From positions 24,309,514-24,373,513 of the forward strand of contig CM043792.1 in assembly GCA_023974075.1 (NCBI GenBank): a DNA stretch of 64,000 bases, given 5' to 3'. Every line of letters begins with the position of its first letter. The stretch's first letter is position 1. Both the position numbers and the translations under genes were made by a program. Shown here piece by piece: positions 36,726 to 49,500 of the stretch. The notes below the pieces were generated by a model that did no database searches, was not told the origin of the DNA, and worked only from the letters and a program-made list of their open reading frames with translations. Source of the DNA: Chaenocephalus aceratus. Its lineage: Eukaryota > Chordata > Actinopteri > Perciformes > Channichthyidae.

Positions 36726-36827
36726 ATGATGTACTACAAGTTACCCGAAGAGAACATCACAAATCTTCATGCAGCTAAAGACTCCCTAGCGCCTTGCTCA
36801 ATGTCTTCAGGGACCCAGTTTTGTTGA
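36726..36827 (+). CDS. Upstream ORF in tex2 leader (33 codons)
   Basis: If the exon starts at 36718, the first start codon met is a tandem ATGATG at 36726, opening a 33-codon frame (MMYYKLPEENITNLH...) that ends with TGA at 36827. This is 27 nt before the tex2 start at 36855. Such a uORF would be expected to lower translation of the main frame. Function is inferred from position only. Confidence 0.4.
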   Translation: MMYYKLPEENITNLHAAKDSLAPCSMSSGTQFC

Positions 36828-36854
36828 CCACATTCTCTCAATAGCTTCTTGTTG

Positions 36855-39800
36855 ATGGCCAACATGGAAGAAAGCAAGCTTATCTTCAGCCGGAACAGCC
36901 GTAATGACGGTCCCACAGTGGCTTTTTCCAAAGACAAACCAGAAGCCAGGAAAAGCCAGCCTGACCTCAGCCTGGGGATGGATTTCGACTTAAACCTCAG
37001 TCACCGCTCCCAGCCCCCCTTCCTGCCTCACTCCCCCTCCTCGCCGGGCTCTTTAGCTGAGCTGTCGGCATCATCAGCTGACATACTTCTCACCCGCAAT
37101 CTTGTCAAATCCTCCTCCACAGAGCTGGAGCCGAGGGAGAGCAGCTCCCTGCGGGGGAAACCTCTGCTCAACCTGGTCAAGTCTCTGAGCACAGAGATTT
37201 CCCGCCGGGTCGAGCCAGAGGTTAACCTCTCCAAGTCAGACTCCAAGCTGCATATGCATCCCTGGAAGCAGGCTACCCATCCAAAAATCTCAGAGGTTAG
37301 GTCTGAAGCAGGAGGGCTGCAGGAGGATGATGACTGGGAATCTCCTCTTTCTGCTGGCAGCCTGCCTCCCCCTGAGCCCCGGGGCAGCTCCCTGATAGCT
37401 GAGCTGGAGGACACACGGAGGAAGTTCTCCGAGGCCATGCAGGATCCGCTAAGCATGCTGAGTAAGATAATGGGGGAGGAAAACTCTGGCAGCCCCAAGC
37501 AGGGGAAGGCCTCTGGTGCCGAAGACTCACCAACATCCCAAGGCAGCTGCGGGAGAGAAATGGGAAGTGAAGATGCAGAACTTAAGTGCCGGAGGAGAGC
37601 TGAAGGTGCGTGTGACATGCCTCTAAAAAGACTCAGAAAAGCCTCCTTAACAGAATACTTAGAACACCATAGAAGTGACAGCCATTTGGAAATCCGCACT
37701 TATGGAGATGTGATTCAGGTGGTGGAGCTCCAGAATGGATCCAGAGAGACACATCATAGATCTTACGCCCAGTCTCGAGTCAGAGTGCCAGGATCTTCGC
37801 TGCCTCTTCACTGGCTCTTCCCTGTGGGGCTTCTAGCTTATGGCTTCTTCGTGCTGCCCCTGCCCTCCTATGTGGCTGGTCTGTCCGTGGGGGTTGCATG
37901 TGGCTTCATGTTGGGCCTGATGGTGGTGTTCATGTTTGCACCACGACGCTCATCTTCCAGTTGGAGTAAATCAAAGACCTTGAACATGGATCTACTGGAT
38001 GAAGGACTCGCTGATCGAGAAATCCTAGAGGTAACAAGTTATTCAAAGAGGTGTAAACATTAGTCAAAGTCAACTTTATTGTCAATCTCAAAATATGTTT
38101 GTACACACAGAAAGATCAGGTGATTAGGGTGACATTTCATCCGTCTCAGTCCTTTTGTTTGTATTCAAACTCTCTCTTTTTCTTTCAAATGTGTTACACA
38201 TGTAAGTGTAGCAGAGAATGAGAAGCCACTCTCTGTTTTCCTTTTACACATTTGGCTATATGTAAATGAGGATGAAGCTCTAAGCTTCGAGAGATCAAAA
38301 CAACAAACAGCAGTTGCCATGTGAGGCATTGGATGGCTTCATTGCTGTCTTTGGTGTTTTATGGATTACTTTTCCGGTAATTACGGTATTGAAAAATTCC
38401 CTCCGACACAGGTTATTTTGAGAATAGCTTTCTCAGAGCACTTCTTGACCGCCCTGCTGAGAGAGTGGGGCACATTGCTAAATTAATGCAGAGTAAGCAA
38501 TTCAAATGGAGGCAATTTAGGAGAATAGAGTAATAACTGACAACAGGCTTGGAGCTAATTCAATTACTCGTCCACCGTGTTAAATGAGATGCATATTCTG
38601 TCTCTTGTTTCCCCTCCTGCTGAGCTGTATTGTCGCAGTGTGAACCACTCACAGTGAATATAATATCTATTATATTCCTGACTACATTTGATGCTATAGG
38701 TTTACATATTTCCGGACTCACTGGTGGTTAAATATCCTCATTATTTTCTACCAGGGTTGGATGAATGAGACACATAGCTACGACCCTGAGACCTTCAACC
38801 CCTGCATCGCACACTCTGTGTACGTCACCCTGGAGGGCAGCCGGCTGCGTCTGGCATACCCACGGGCCAACATCCCCCGGTGGGCAGCGTTCGACAAGAC
38901 GCCCCAGGAGGCCGTCTTTTTGCGTTCGCGCACTTACCAGCTGGCCAACTGTAAGGTCAGTGTGGTATACAGAAAATGGACTCATTTCTGGGACCCAGGG
39001 TAGGCATGTCACTCAGAGGTGAGTAAAAGAGAAGGTGACCTCTCACCTGAACTCTTATCTCTCTGCACCCATTTGTCATCTAACACTGAGGGTGAAAGAC
39101 CAGAAGGGTTACAACTGAAGTGATGATGCTCTGAATAAATTTGACCCGGTTCCAGTAGCAGTCTACAATTGCTCCTATAGTGTGATGAAATCAAGCTAAC
39201 ACACAATATAATCAACGTGGGGGAGTGCTGAGGTCCTGGTGAACCGTCAACTCAACTTGTAGCTTCCAGTATTTCTTGTAGAAGGAAAATAAAGTAAACT
39301 TACTTCGACATAATATACATGTCTGCATTAAAATAACTAAAAACAAGAATACTTATGGTATTTATGTTGCTAGGTTGTGTACTAACATCATTCCAAATGT
39401 CAATGAATATACAAATATCAAACTAAGAACAAGTGTCATTTAAACTTTCACATTTAATCTTTGTTCTTGCTTAGCATTGTGGTTTTCTCCCAGAAGCGGA
39501 TACAAATTGATTGTATATCTAGTTGCAAGTCACATACACAAGACACATATTTTAATATTTTAAGAAGATGAAAGATTTTATACATCAAACTTCAGGGAAA
39601 CCAGCTGACTCAATGGTAGCCGTTAGCTTGCTGCCCAACCATCCTTTGTCCACTGAAATACATCTAAGAAACATTCATTTTTAACATGCTTAACTGCTTT
39701 ATTTATTGTGTTTGCCAGTATTACCCGATTGTGTGCTATAATGATATAGTAATTATAACCACAGGAAGCTGATCGCAAGGACACACTTTCTTTTACACTA

Positions 39801-42800
39801 CTTTACATGCCAGCAAACGTTGTCTTTTGTTATTGTTTTGATTCCTAGTAGCAGAAAATGACATATTGTGCATTTAATCCCAGGTGTCTCTGTTGCCGCC
39901 TGGATTGGCTCGCAAAAGGATCTGGAACAGGAAGTACCCCATCTGCCTCATTCTGGCTGAGGGGGAGGTTGGGGAGGAGAGCGTGGTGGAAGGGCAGGGG
40001 GAGGAGGAAAGGGCAGAGAGAAATATCGCCCCCGACCACCAGCTTCCTGTCACCTTGTACCTGTTTGGCCGAACAGGAAGAGAGAAGGAAGAGTGGTTCC
40101 AGCACTTCCTGTCTGCTTCCCAGGCTGCAGCCACGAGCAGTTTGAGAGAGGAGGAGAACGCAGGTAAGACAACGTTTTGGGTTGGGAATTAAGCCATATC
40201 AACTGTAAAAGTCATTGATGAAATCCAGTACAGGATATTTTATGCAAAATGGTCCTTTCTTTATATTTACCAACTCCATCAGCCCAGTCTGTCTTTTCTC
40301 TGTCACTCAGAAACACCATGTGCTGGAGACACTGCCAAAGGAAGCACAGAGGAGCTGAATGAGTTGCCAGGAGCCATGAAAACTAGAATGCTTTTGGACT
40401 ACAGCTCCTACATGACGCAACTAATTGGCATGCAGAGCTGCAATCTCACCCCGAGCCCCTGCCAGAGTGACAAGGGAAGCCCCATGACCCAAAAGAAGGT
40501 CAATGAGCAACACTTTTATTCAGCTTTTCGATGTATTGTCAAGGGTAACTCCGCAGTACTGGGGGTTGTAAAGGGTGAGCAGATATCAGAACGCTTTCTC
40601 TGTTCTACTTACCCTCTGCGTGTCTTGCTAATACTTCCATTGATCAGGGCTGGTCAATATCAGCTGCTGTTCCACTGTTCTGCTCTCACTCAGACCAGCC
40701 TTGTCTGGGATGCTGGTTCAGCTAAATCCATCCCTGCTGACTACACCAAATGTCAATGTGCAGAAATATCAAGTTTCACTTGGCTGAAAGGATCTTAATA
40801 TAAAGGGAACTGCAGTATACCTGAATAATCCTGTCTTCAGTTTGGGATTGGCACCCCATGTAGATACAGGCTGTCCTGGTGTTAGAAGAAGGTTTAAGAA
40901 TCAGTAAGAGAGTCAGCTTGAATTGGGATAGACTAGCATATAAATAGCAAACATTAAAAAGAAATATGGCACCTGAGCATGTCATATAACCTCTGAGAAG
41001 CTTGTGCAGATATATATAAACAGTCAAAACCTCATTTTTCCACCTCCGCAATATTGCAAAAATCCGACCCTCTCTCACCCGTCCTGCAGCCGAACGACTA
41101 ATCCACGCCTTCATTTCCTCCCGCCTTGACTACTGCAATTCACTTCTTTACGGCATCAGCACTACATCCCTCAATAGACTCCTACGGGTTCAAAATGCAG
41201 CTGCACGACTCCTCACGCATACCAAATCACGGCATCACATCACCCAAGTCCTCAAAGACCTCCACTGGCTTCCTGTCTCCCATCGCACCAACTACAAAGT
41301 ACTCCACCATCTAGCCCCCCCTTATCTCACAAACCTTCTCACCCCCTATCAACCCCCACGGTCCCTCAGATCCACCGCAGCCGGACTCCTATCCATTTCC
41401 ACATCCAAACTCTGCAGAATTGGGGACTTCTCAGTGGCAGCTCCTAGGCTCTGGAATTCCCTCCCCTAAGATCTTCGTGACTCTTAGTCCCTCACAGTCT
41501 TTCAGCCCCTCCTCAAAACCCATCTCTTCAACTTTGTCTACCCATAAGCCCCCCTCTCAATCAACTTCCTCTTGACTGCCTTGTTTATTTTATTTTATTT
41601 TTTGCCTGTCCTTATTTGTCTACCCTCCCTCATACTGTAAAGCATCTTTGAGTTATAGAAAAGCACTATATAAATATATTGTATTATTATTATTATTATT
41701 ATTATATGCCTTCTAAAGACTCATTTTTCATGAAACCCTGCAGATTCAGAATGAAGAGCATGGATCTGGAGGTCAGGCTGGAGCTGAGCCCAGTACTGGT
41801 CCAGGGGCAGAAGGACCCTCTGCAGAGGGCCAGCCTACCTGGGTCAACTCCCTGGTGGGGCGGATCTTCTGGGACTTCTTGCGCGAGAAGTACTGGACCG
41901 ATCAGGTGGCGCACAAGATCCAGAAGAAACTGAGCAAGATCAAGGTGAGGGTAGATGAGGATTGTTTTCTTTTTCTTTTATGGATCATTTTAATCCTTGG
42001 TGGAGAAAATGATTGGTCTTGTGAAAGTATGTTAATGCTGGGCAGATGGTCTTCTTACATACAATTGATGCAGTAAAAAGTCACAAATATTTAGGAAATT
42101 GGTGCTACATGACCAAAAAGAAAACTAGGCCTGTGGTATTTTTATTGGCCAATGGGTATAAAACCTTGATTACACTTTTAAAATCGACGGGAATTTAAAA
42201 AATCTGGTAGAACAAATTGTATTCCGAGTGCTTGCAACATAGAAGGAAGTCTGACATTGTTCATTGCATGTAAATCCCAGATTGTGATTAAACAAAACTT
42301 CCTTTAACTGATGCGCTTGTTTTTTTCAAATTCACATTTATCTGTAAATTGACCAAATCAGCAGCACTATCATAAGTGTCATAGTGACTAATAACACGGT
42401 TCGGCAGGAGTCAGTATACTGTCGATCAGACCTCTACAAGCTTTGTCACACAATGATACGACCTGAACATCAATGCTTTGTGCACAAGGTCAAAAGATGT
42501 GACATTAGGCACATCAACGCTGCATCTGTCTTTTTCTGTCAGTGTGTGTGTTTGTGTGTGCTGTGTGTGCTGTGTGTGAGAGTCTGCTGATAGTGCACTC
42601 CGAAGGCAGGAGGTGGGAGTGAGTAGTGGAGCACTGATGGCGCTGCTGCAGCATCTCATTACTTATTTCCCGCTCTCCTCTTTGACACACTCACATACAC
42701 ACAAAGCAGGTTTCCCCTGCTCGCTCATTTGTATTAAGTATTTCTAAAAATAAATCACGGATTTCATTTGGATTTTGTCTTATGTCTTTTTGCCCAGCAT

Positions 42801-45441
42801 ATTTGTTAATTAAAGGTGTTGTTTGTCTCATTACAAGTTGCCATACTTCATGAATGAGCTGAAGCTGGCAGATCTGGACATGGGCACTTGTCTACCTCAA
42901 GTCCTCAGCACTTCCACACCTACACTGGACCGCAGAGGTACATTGTGTGTATTTACACCAGTACATGCATAAGAATGCATCTATACTTGCTCTTGTTTAT
43001 TTTTCCTTTTTTTGTTTTACATGGCCTTTGTGTTTTCCTGATATCCCGACTTTCACTGTTTCTACTGTACCTGTAATACAGATAGTACACAGATGGGTAT
43101 ACACGATTGTATAAAATACAACACTAGAACAGCTAATTACGGCTTTTTTTAATACCACTGTGGATGTTGAGGACTCACAAAAAGGTCAACCGGACCGTCT
43201 CGACTTCTTCTCTCAGACACAATCCTGTAGTCAGTTTAGGCCATGATCTCATTTGTGTAATCTCAGAGTTTGATGCACCTGCCCTCGAAAGCTTTCAATT
43301 GTCTCCCGTTTAAGAGATTAGTAATCCTCTTGGAGAGGACAAAGCTTAGCTGACAATAACATGACCAAACAATCCTCACTTGCTCTGACGTCCTTTCAGA
43401 TCTGATTTGAACCTCTTAGCTGTCTGTATTCACCTTCTCTCTCCTTGCCTCCCTTTATCCCTAAGGCCTGTGGCTGGAGCTGGAGGTGGTGTACACAGGC
43501 TGCCTTCAGATGACCCTGGAGACTAAGATGAACCTGTGTAAGCTGGGTAAAGATGGAGAGGATGAGGCTCACAGCGTTCCAGAAACCCAGCCAGTTGGGT
43601 GAGGTCCATCAGACTGTAGACTGTAGAGGTGGATGTTAGCTAAAGGTGGAGAAGGAATTAGAAGCTTTTCATTAACAGGTACCAATGGTGTGTTTTTCAG
43701 CTCCAAGCCCAGGCTGTGTATACTGGCTGATAGTGATGAAGAGTCATCCAGCGCGGGCTCGTCTGATGAAGAAGAAGCCCCGCCCTCTGAGCTGCAGGGG
43801 TCTCTGGGAGATAAGAGCTCAGGGTTAGCAGCTGACGGGTAAATTAACACCTTTATACCATACAGATCCAATACACTATTGATCATAGGTCACGTAATCG
43901 CACTACACTGTACTTACTTAGTCTTTAGTAGCGCTGTTATTTCTATATATTTCATTATATTTTAGGTAAAAAACGGAATCCCATTTGAGCAATTAGAACT
44001 TTTCCCTCAACAACATAGAGTTCCTATTCTCGTTGTCATTTTAATTTAATCTAGCACACCTCCTATAAGTGTATGTGTATCCAGTATGGTTACCGTTCAT
44101 GAAAGATCCAGTTCATTTTGGAGTCCTTCAAAGGCATAAATGGAAGAAAGAACGTTTCTAAAACCACTGATTAACATACTTTTCTTTGACATTTCATAAA
44201 CTCATTGAGATTCAGATTTAACTACCACTTGAATGGTAAATAATAAATAAATAGAAGTTTAAAATGTAATTTTTTTGTAAATAAGGCGATTTCCACATAT
44301 GTTCAAGTCTTCAATGGTTGGCAGAAAACAGCTGATGTAGCACCACTAATTGGGATATGCCTTGAAAGTGAAAGGTCTCACTCACAGTCCTTCACTGAGT
44401 CTGTGCCCTTGTCCTAATCCCCAGGCACACCAGTGGCAGCACCAGTAGGAAGATCCTGAGATTTGTGGACAAGATAACAAAGTCCAAGTATTTCCAGAAA
44501 GCCACAGAGAACGAGTACATCAGGAAGAAGATAGCTGAGGTGTCCAACATGCCTCTGATGCTCAGCGTCGAAGTCCTGGAGCTCTCCGGTACTCTGGCTG
44601 TAAACATCCCCCCTCCCCCTACTGACAGGATATGGTACTGTGTTTACTTGTCGTTTCGCACCATAAATTCAAAGGATCCTTTCTTTCTCATGCAGTTTTT
44701 TTCTCTTGTTCTATCCTCTTAGGTACAGTTTCCGGGTGCCTCCCAGGTTAGACCTTCACGTGAGACCGACACTCGGGGAGAGGGAGGTTACCTTCACTCA
44801 TGTCACCGAGTGGATCGAGAAAAAACTGCAGTGTGAATTCCAGGTAAGTCCATCAGTGAATCTGTCTATACACCATTAAAGATAAGTTAGTTTTACTACT
44901 TGACCTATCCACCTGATTCTTGGTCATTTATGAATGTATGTATGCTCAAGGACCTTTTGTGGTTGCAGGGATTTTACCTTTTTTTAAACAATTTTTATTG
45001 ATTGTTTTATTGTATGCAGCTGACTCCTCGCTTTTGTTAAATCAGTAGCATAATCCATATACTGGCTTTTGGCTAGGCTTAAACCATCTGTGGATTCATT
45101 GGATACCCAGTATGTTATCTTTTAAAGTTAGGCCAAATGCTAAATGAATAAATACATTTTTGGTGAAATTGAATGAGATTCTACTTGTTTGGTTAGGGGA
45201 AGGGACCACCAGCACCAACACCAGGCAGTTGCATGTAACTGACATTTGATTATCTAGATAAATATGGTTATTTCATTTGTTTCCCCCTCAACAGAAAGTG
45301 CTTGTAATGCCCAATATGGACGATCTATATCTGCCCCTGATGACATCTGGCCTGGACAACCCACCTGCATCCCACCAGTCGTCAATGCACTCCTCTTCCC
45401 ACCAGTCCTCCACAGAGTCCCAGGACTACATGTCAGAGTAG
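36855..45441 (+). CDS. tex2: Testis-expressed 2 (SMP-domain lipid-transfer protein)
   Basis: Membrane-anchored protein of ER contact sites; the family SMP domain carries lipids between membranes. Eleven coding exons: 36855-38030, 38755-38955, 39884-40163, 40311-40498, 41744-41944, 42838-42937, 43466-43598, 43701-43838, 44425-44634, 44723-44843 and 45295-45441; they sum to 964 codons in frame. The N-terminal half is Ser-rich and disordered. Residues about 316-361 form a hydrophobic double-pass anchor (LPLHWLFPVGLLAYGF...). A PH-like region follows with ARKRIW and LYLFGRTGREKEEWF. The SMP region starts at WVNSLVGRIFWDF and includes LPYFMNEL, LADSDEESSSAGSS, FVDKITKSKYFQKATE and NIPPPPTDR. Human TEX2 is longer (about 1,127). 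This could be the fish tex2-like paralogue, since TEX2 is not in the 16p13.3 block in human. Upstream in-frame ATG choice: 36855 is first; 36864 is next. Confidence 0.92.
41030..41705 (+). mobile_element. L2-type LINE 3' fragment in tex2 intron 4
   Basis: Translates in pieces to the conserved C-terminal LINE block: LRNIAKIRPSLTR, SSRLDYCNSLLYG, LLRVQNAAARLL, LKDLHWLPV, and PRLWNSLP. Premature stops show it is dead. It ends in 'aagcactatataaatatatt' and an (ATT)n tail (about 41,681-41,705). It lies in the sense orientation between tex2 coding exons 4 and 5, whose acceptor begins only about 40 bp after the tail. Confidence 0.85.
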
Positions 45442-46565
45442 TTCCCCTCTGAGGTCAGATGGAAAGATGTTGATGCAAAACAGCCACTGTGCAGCTATTG
45501 CCTTGAATCTCTAATGGATGCTTCCAGAGGGTGCTGCAGCTGGGTACGGTTTGGTGTGTATCCTGAGTGTGTCAGGATAGATGCCTCCTGAGGACACGCT
45601 GAGAATGGCAGAGACCTGGGGACTGTGAGAGTAGAGCTAAAGTGCCCCCTACTGTGAGGATGAGTGAACTGTACATCAGTGAGAGCACATCAAACACCAA
45701 ACAGACACTTTTTTACTTGATGCCAACACTAATAAAAGATGCAAACAGTGGATGTCTAAACTGCACGTCAAGACAAGGTGTTGGTAATGACAACTGATTG
45801 AAAAAAATACTGACTGAACAAACTATCCATGCATCCAACATGGATATGATAATGAAGATGATTGTGTTCCAAGGTACCATGGTGCATGTTATTTTTGAAC
45901 GGTGTAGTATGCTGATGGATTTATCATTAATAAATAAAGTCAAAAACTTTGAATCTGTTACCTGTTGAACCTAAACTCAGTTCAAATAAGAAGTGGGTTA
46001 TACGGAAGCCTTGAGAGGCAAATGAGACAAAACAAATTCTTGTGATCAATTGTCTGAGCGTGATCCAAATTGTTTGGATCATTGCCAGGATCATATTTGT
46101 CAGGTTTCTTAAATATTTTTTTACTTTTGATAATGGGTAAAAAAGAAAAGGTTTGACTGTTTTTTTTGTTAGGATAATTTGTTTTGTTGTAAACCCATTC
46201 AGCCACAAGAGGCAGAAGTGCACAACTACCCTTTAATTAGTCTACCCACCATATGAAGCAGATTTAACCTGTCCATGAGTACAAGATTAATGTTGATTTA
46301 AGTAAAGTAATTGACTTTAAGTTGATACTTAAACATTTGTATATTTTTTACCTGCCAAAACTTTTAAGGAACTAAACATCATCCCTTTTTTCCACCTATT
46401 TTAAAATCATAAAATAAAAACCCATAATTCTTCTATCTTGGCTCCTGGAGGGTGCAGTTTATGTCATTAAAACTCTAACACACCAATGCTAATGTACATG
46501 GCAAAACAACACATTGTGTATTTGAAACTCAGTTTAATTATTGTATGTAAAATATCAAAAGGTTT
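45442..46565. other. tex2 3' UTR and convergent intergenic space
   Basis: AATAAA motifs at about 45,929-45,938 likely end the tex2 mRNA. The rest separates the convergent ends of tex2 and rpl3l. A 9-bp-arm inverted repeat, TGATCCAAA/TTTGGATCA, occurs near 46,060-46,081. Confidence 0.55.
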
Positions 46566-49500
46566 TCAGGCCTCCTCAGCTAGAGGCTCTGGCAGATTTT
46601 TCGTGACATCCTTCTTCAGTGGCCCCTGTAGGTCAAACCAGAGCTCAGTGTTAAATAGTGCACAGTGAAACAGCAGTGATAATGTTGATTAATAATGAAT
46701 CCTGCTTATCAGATTTGTGCGTGCAGCAAACTTTTCTCACGCTTACAATAAATGCCTTCTTCTCCTGGGCAGTCTGGAAGCGACCATGACCAAACTTGGA
46801 AGTGGTGTCAATGAACTTGAGTTCGATAATCTCAGTGGACTTACGAGATGTGTGCACGAGCAAAGACTAGGAGAGGAGGAAAGACACAAAGATGTACACG
46901 TACCATACATGTCTTGCAAGTACAAAGAGCCAAACCATTTACTTTGAGAGTAAATTAGAGGCTTAAGCTTTGTAGACACACTCCAAGCTGCTGAATATAA
47001 GATCCAAAATGTAACATTCAAAGTCACAACTTACCTTTCTGAGGGTGAGGACACGTTTCTTAGGCCCAACCACGCAGCCCTTCAACATGAGGAAGTCATT
47101 TTTCACTTCGCCATAATGGGGGAAGCCTCCCTACAACAGTGAAGTGGATACAAACAGTGAAGTGGATACAACAAAAAAACAAAGAGTAAATGAGGAGCAT
47201 TCAGGAACACATTTGTTATCACTTCCTGTAAACCATATTATCTTTCATAATAGGCAGTAATACACCATAATGCATTATAATTCCCTATGCAGTGTGGCAG
47301 TGTTTTCAAGTGTGGTTAATACATTATATGGATGCATTGGCTTCTTAGAGAGCCTTTTTTGTGTGGATATTTTATTGTTAAAAATGACAGTACCATGGGT
47401 GTGATGCTCTTCTGGCTGGCGTCGTAGTCAGTGGAGGCGTTGTTCTGGATCACCTTCCCGTCCTTCATGCGAAGACCCTGACCCATACGGTAGATCTAAG
47501 GAAACATGAGGACATGAGCACAGAGCTTTACAGTAAACCTATGTATTTGTATAATAACATTGCTTATCATTGTTGAAATGTGAGTACTTATACTTTACCT
47601 GAGGATTCCCATTTTATGCAGATTTAAACTTCTAATCTTTTAAACGTCTAAAGGAAATATTTTATTTTTTACTCCAATACATTTATTTGAAAGCATAAGT
47701 GACTAGTTAATATTTACACAAAAAGTACATGATACTTCCTAGTAGTATTTTACAATTTCTCAACATTAATGAAGTAACACATTAAAATACTCTTACATAT
47801 AGTTATCAGTGATAAAAACATAATATAATATTCTTTAATGGCATACAAATTGAATTCTGTACTTTTACTAATACTTTGAGTCAATTTGGCTCATAACACA
47901 TCTGTACTTTAACTGAATTAACAGCTTACATTTAATGAATTGCAATGGAGTACAATTAGACTTTGTTATTTGTACTTTAACATTATGTAAAATATCTGGT
48001 TTCTGCTTCCACCACAGGTTTTGCTAGTGATTCTTTGATAAAGTTGTATTTCCCTGAGGACAGATAAAGGGGAAGTATTGTGGGTGAAGTTGGGCTTGTG
48101 TCTCTCAGCTCACCTTCTTGTTGAGCTCTGTACGGTGGTGATAGCCCTTCTGACCGGCACGAGCTACGGTGTACGACACACGGGCCGGATGCCAGGCTCC
48201 GATACAGGCCACCTTCCTCAGACCTTTGTGCGTCTTCCTGGGAAGCTTCTTTACGCCCCAGCGACTTGTCACACCTATCAGCAGAAAGAGACCAGAATAA
48301 GTAGTGCACATTTTATTTACAAAATTGTTGGTCAGGCACAAATCAAAACATGTTTCCTACCTTTGAAGCCATGTCCCTTGGTCACTCCAATGACGTCAAT
48401 CATCTCATCCTGGTAGAAGACAGCAGAAACAGGCACAGCTTGCTCCAGGCGCTCCTTAGCCCAGTCCACTTTGTCCGACATGGTTCCCCCGTTCAGTTGC
48501 ACCTCCATGATGTGGGCTTTTTTCTGTGCTATGGGCAGCATTCGCATCTGGAAATGGAAAAAGCATGTAAACTGCCGTTTGAAAATCTGGAAACGCTTTT
48601 TTACATTACATCGCATTTAGCTGACGATGTTATCCAACATTATTGTAACATTATTGTAACTTACAATAGGTGCGTTCGACCAACAAAATACAAACTTGAA
48701 GAAAACAAAATCATATAAGTACATCAGGTTTCATAGAGCAAAAACATTTCAAGTGCTACTCAACTGGCTTTAGATAAGCCAGTGCTTTATTAGTATATAA
48801 GTGCTTTGTTAATAGTTCTATCGCTCGAAGTGGAGTCGAAAGAGATGAGTTTTCAGTCTGCGCCGGAAGGTGTGTAAGCTATCTGCTGTCCTGATGTCAA
48901 TGGGGAGCTCATTCCACCATTTTGGAGCCAGGATAGCTTTTCTAATTATAAAGTTAAATAATTGCCTCAGGAAGTATTTTTTATTGTTGGATTTATGACT
49001 GAGCACAGGCTCATGTTTGAACTTCACATAAGGTCAATTACCATAACACTGATATTTCAAAAACACATTCAAATTGTATTCCCACTTTTAAAGCTGTAAT
49101 ATGATCCCAGCGTCATTACATGTCACTTGTTAGACACTTCTATCCAAAGCGACTTACATACTCAATACTGTGGGCAATCCCCACAGGAGCAATTTAGGGT
49201 GAAGTGTCTTGCCCAGGGACACAACGACATGTTGACTGCAGTGGGGTTTGAACCTGTGACCCCCTGATCCGAACACCAACGCTCAACCCACTGCACCACA
49301 CGCCTCCACCAACACTTTTATTGGCTGATCCTGATACTGTTGCTGCCAACATTAAGGTTGTCCCTTGGTGAGGGCTGGGTGAGCAGCCAGCACTGAGAAT
49401 TATTTTTAAACTGTCATTTGAGACGACACCCTTGAGTGCTCCCCTCGGTCAAAGATGTCTGGATCGTGGCAGCTGGGATATTTGGGATGTCGCAGCTTTT

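Noticed and set aside
37028..37699. 223-codon antisense frame across tex2 exon 1
   Set aside because: The sense strand is clearly tex2; antisense openness follows from its Ser/Leu-rich codons.
49230..49316. Possible tRNA gene (A and B box present)
   Set aside because: The boxes belong to the head of a SINE; the cloverleaf is not intact and a SINE body and tail follow.
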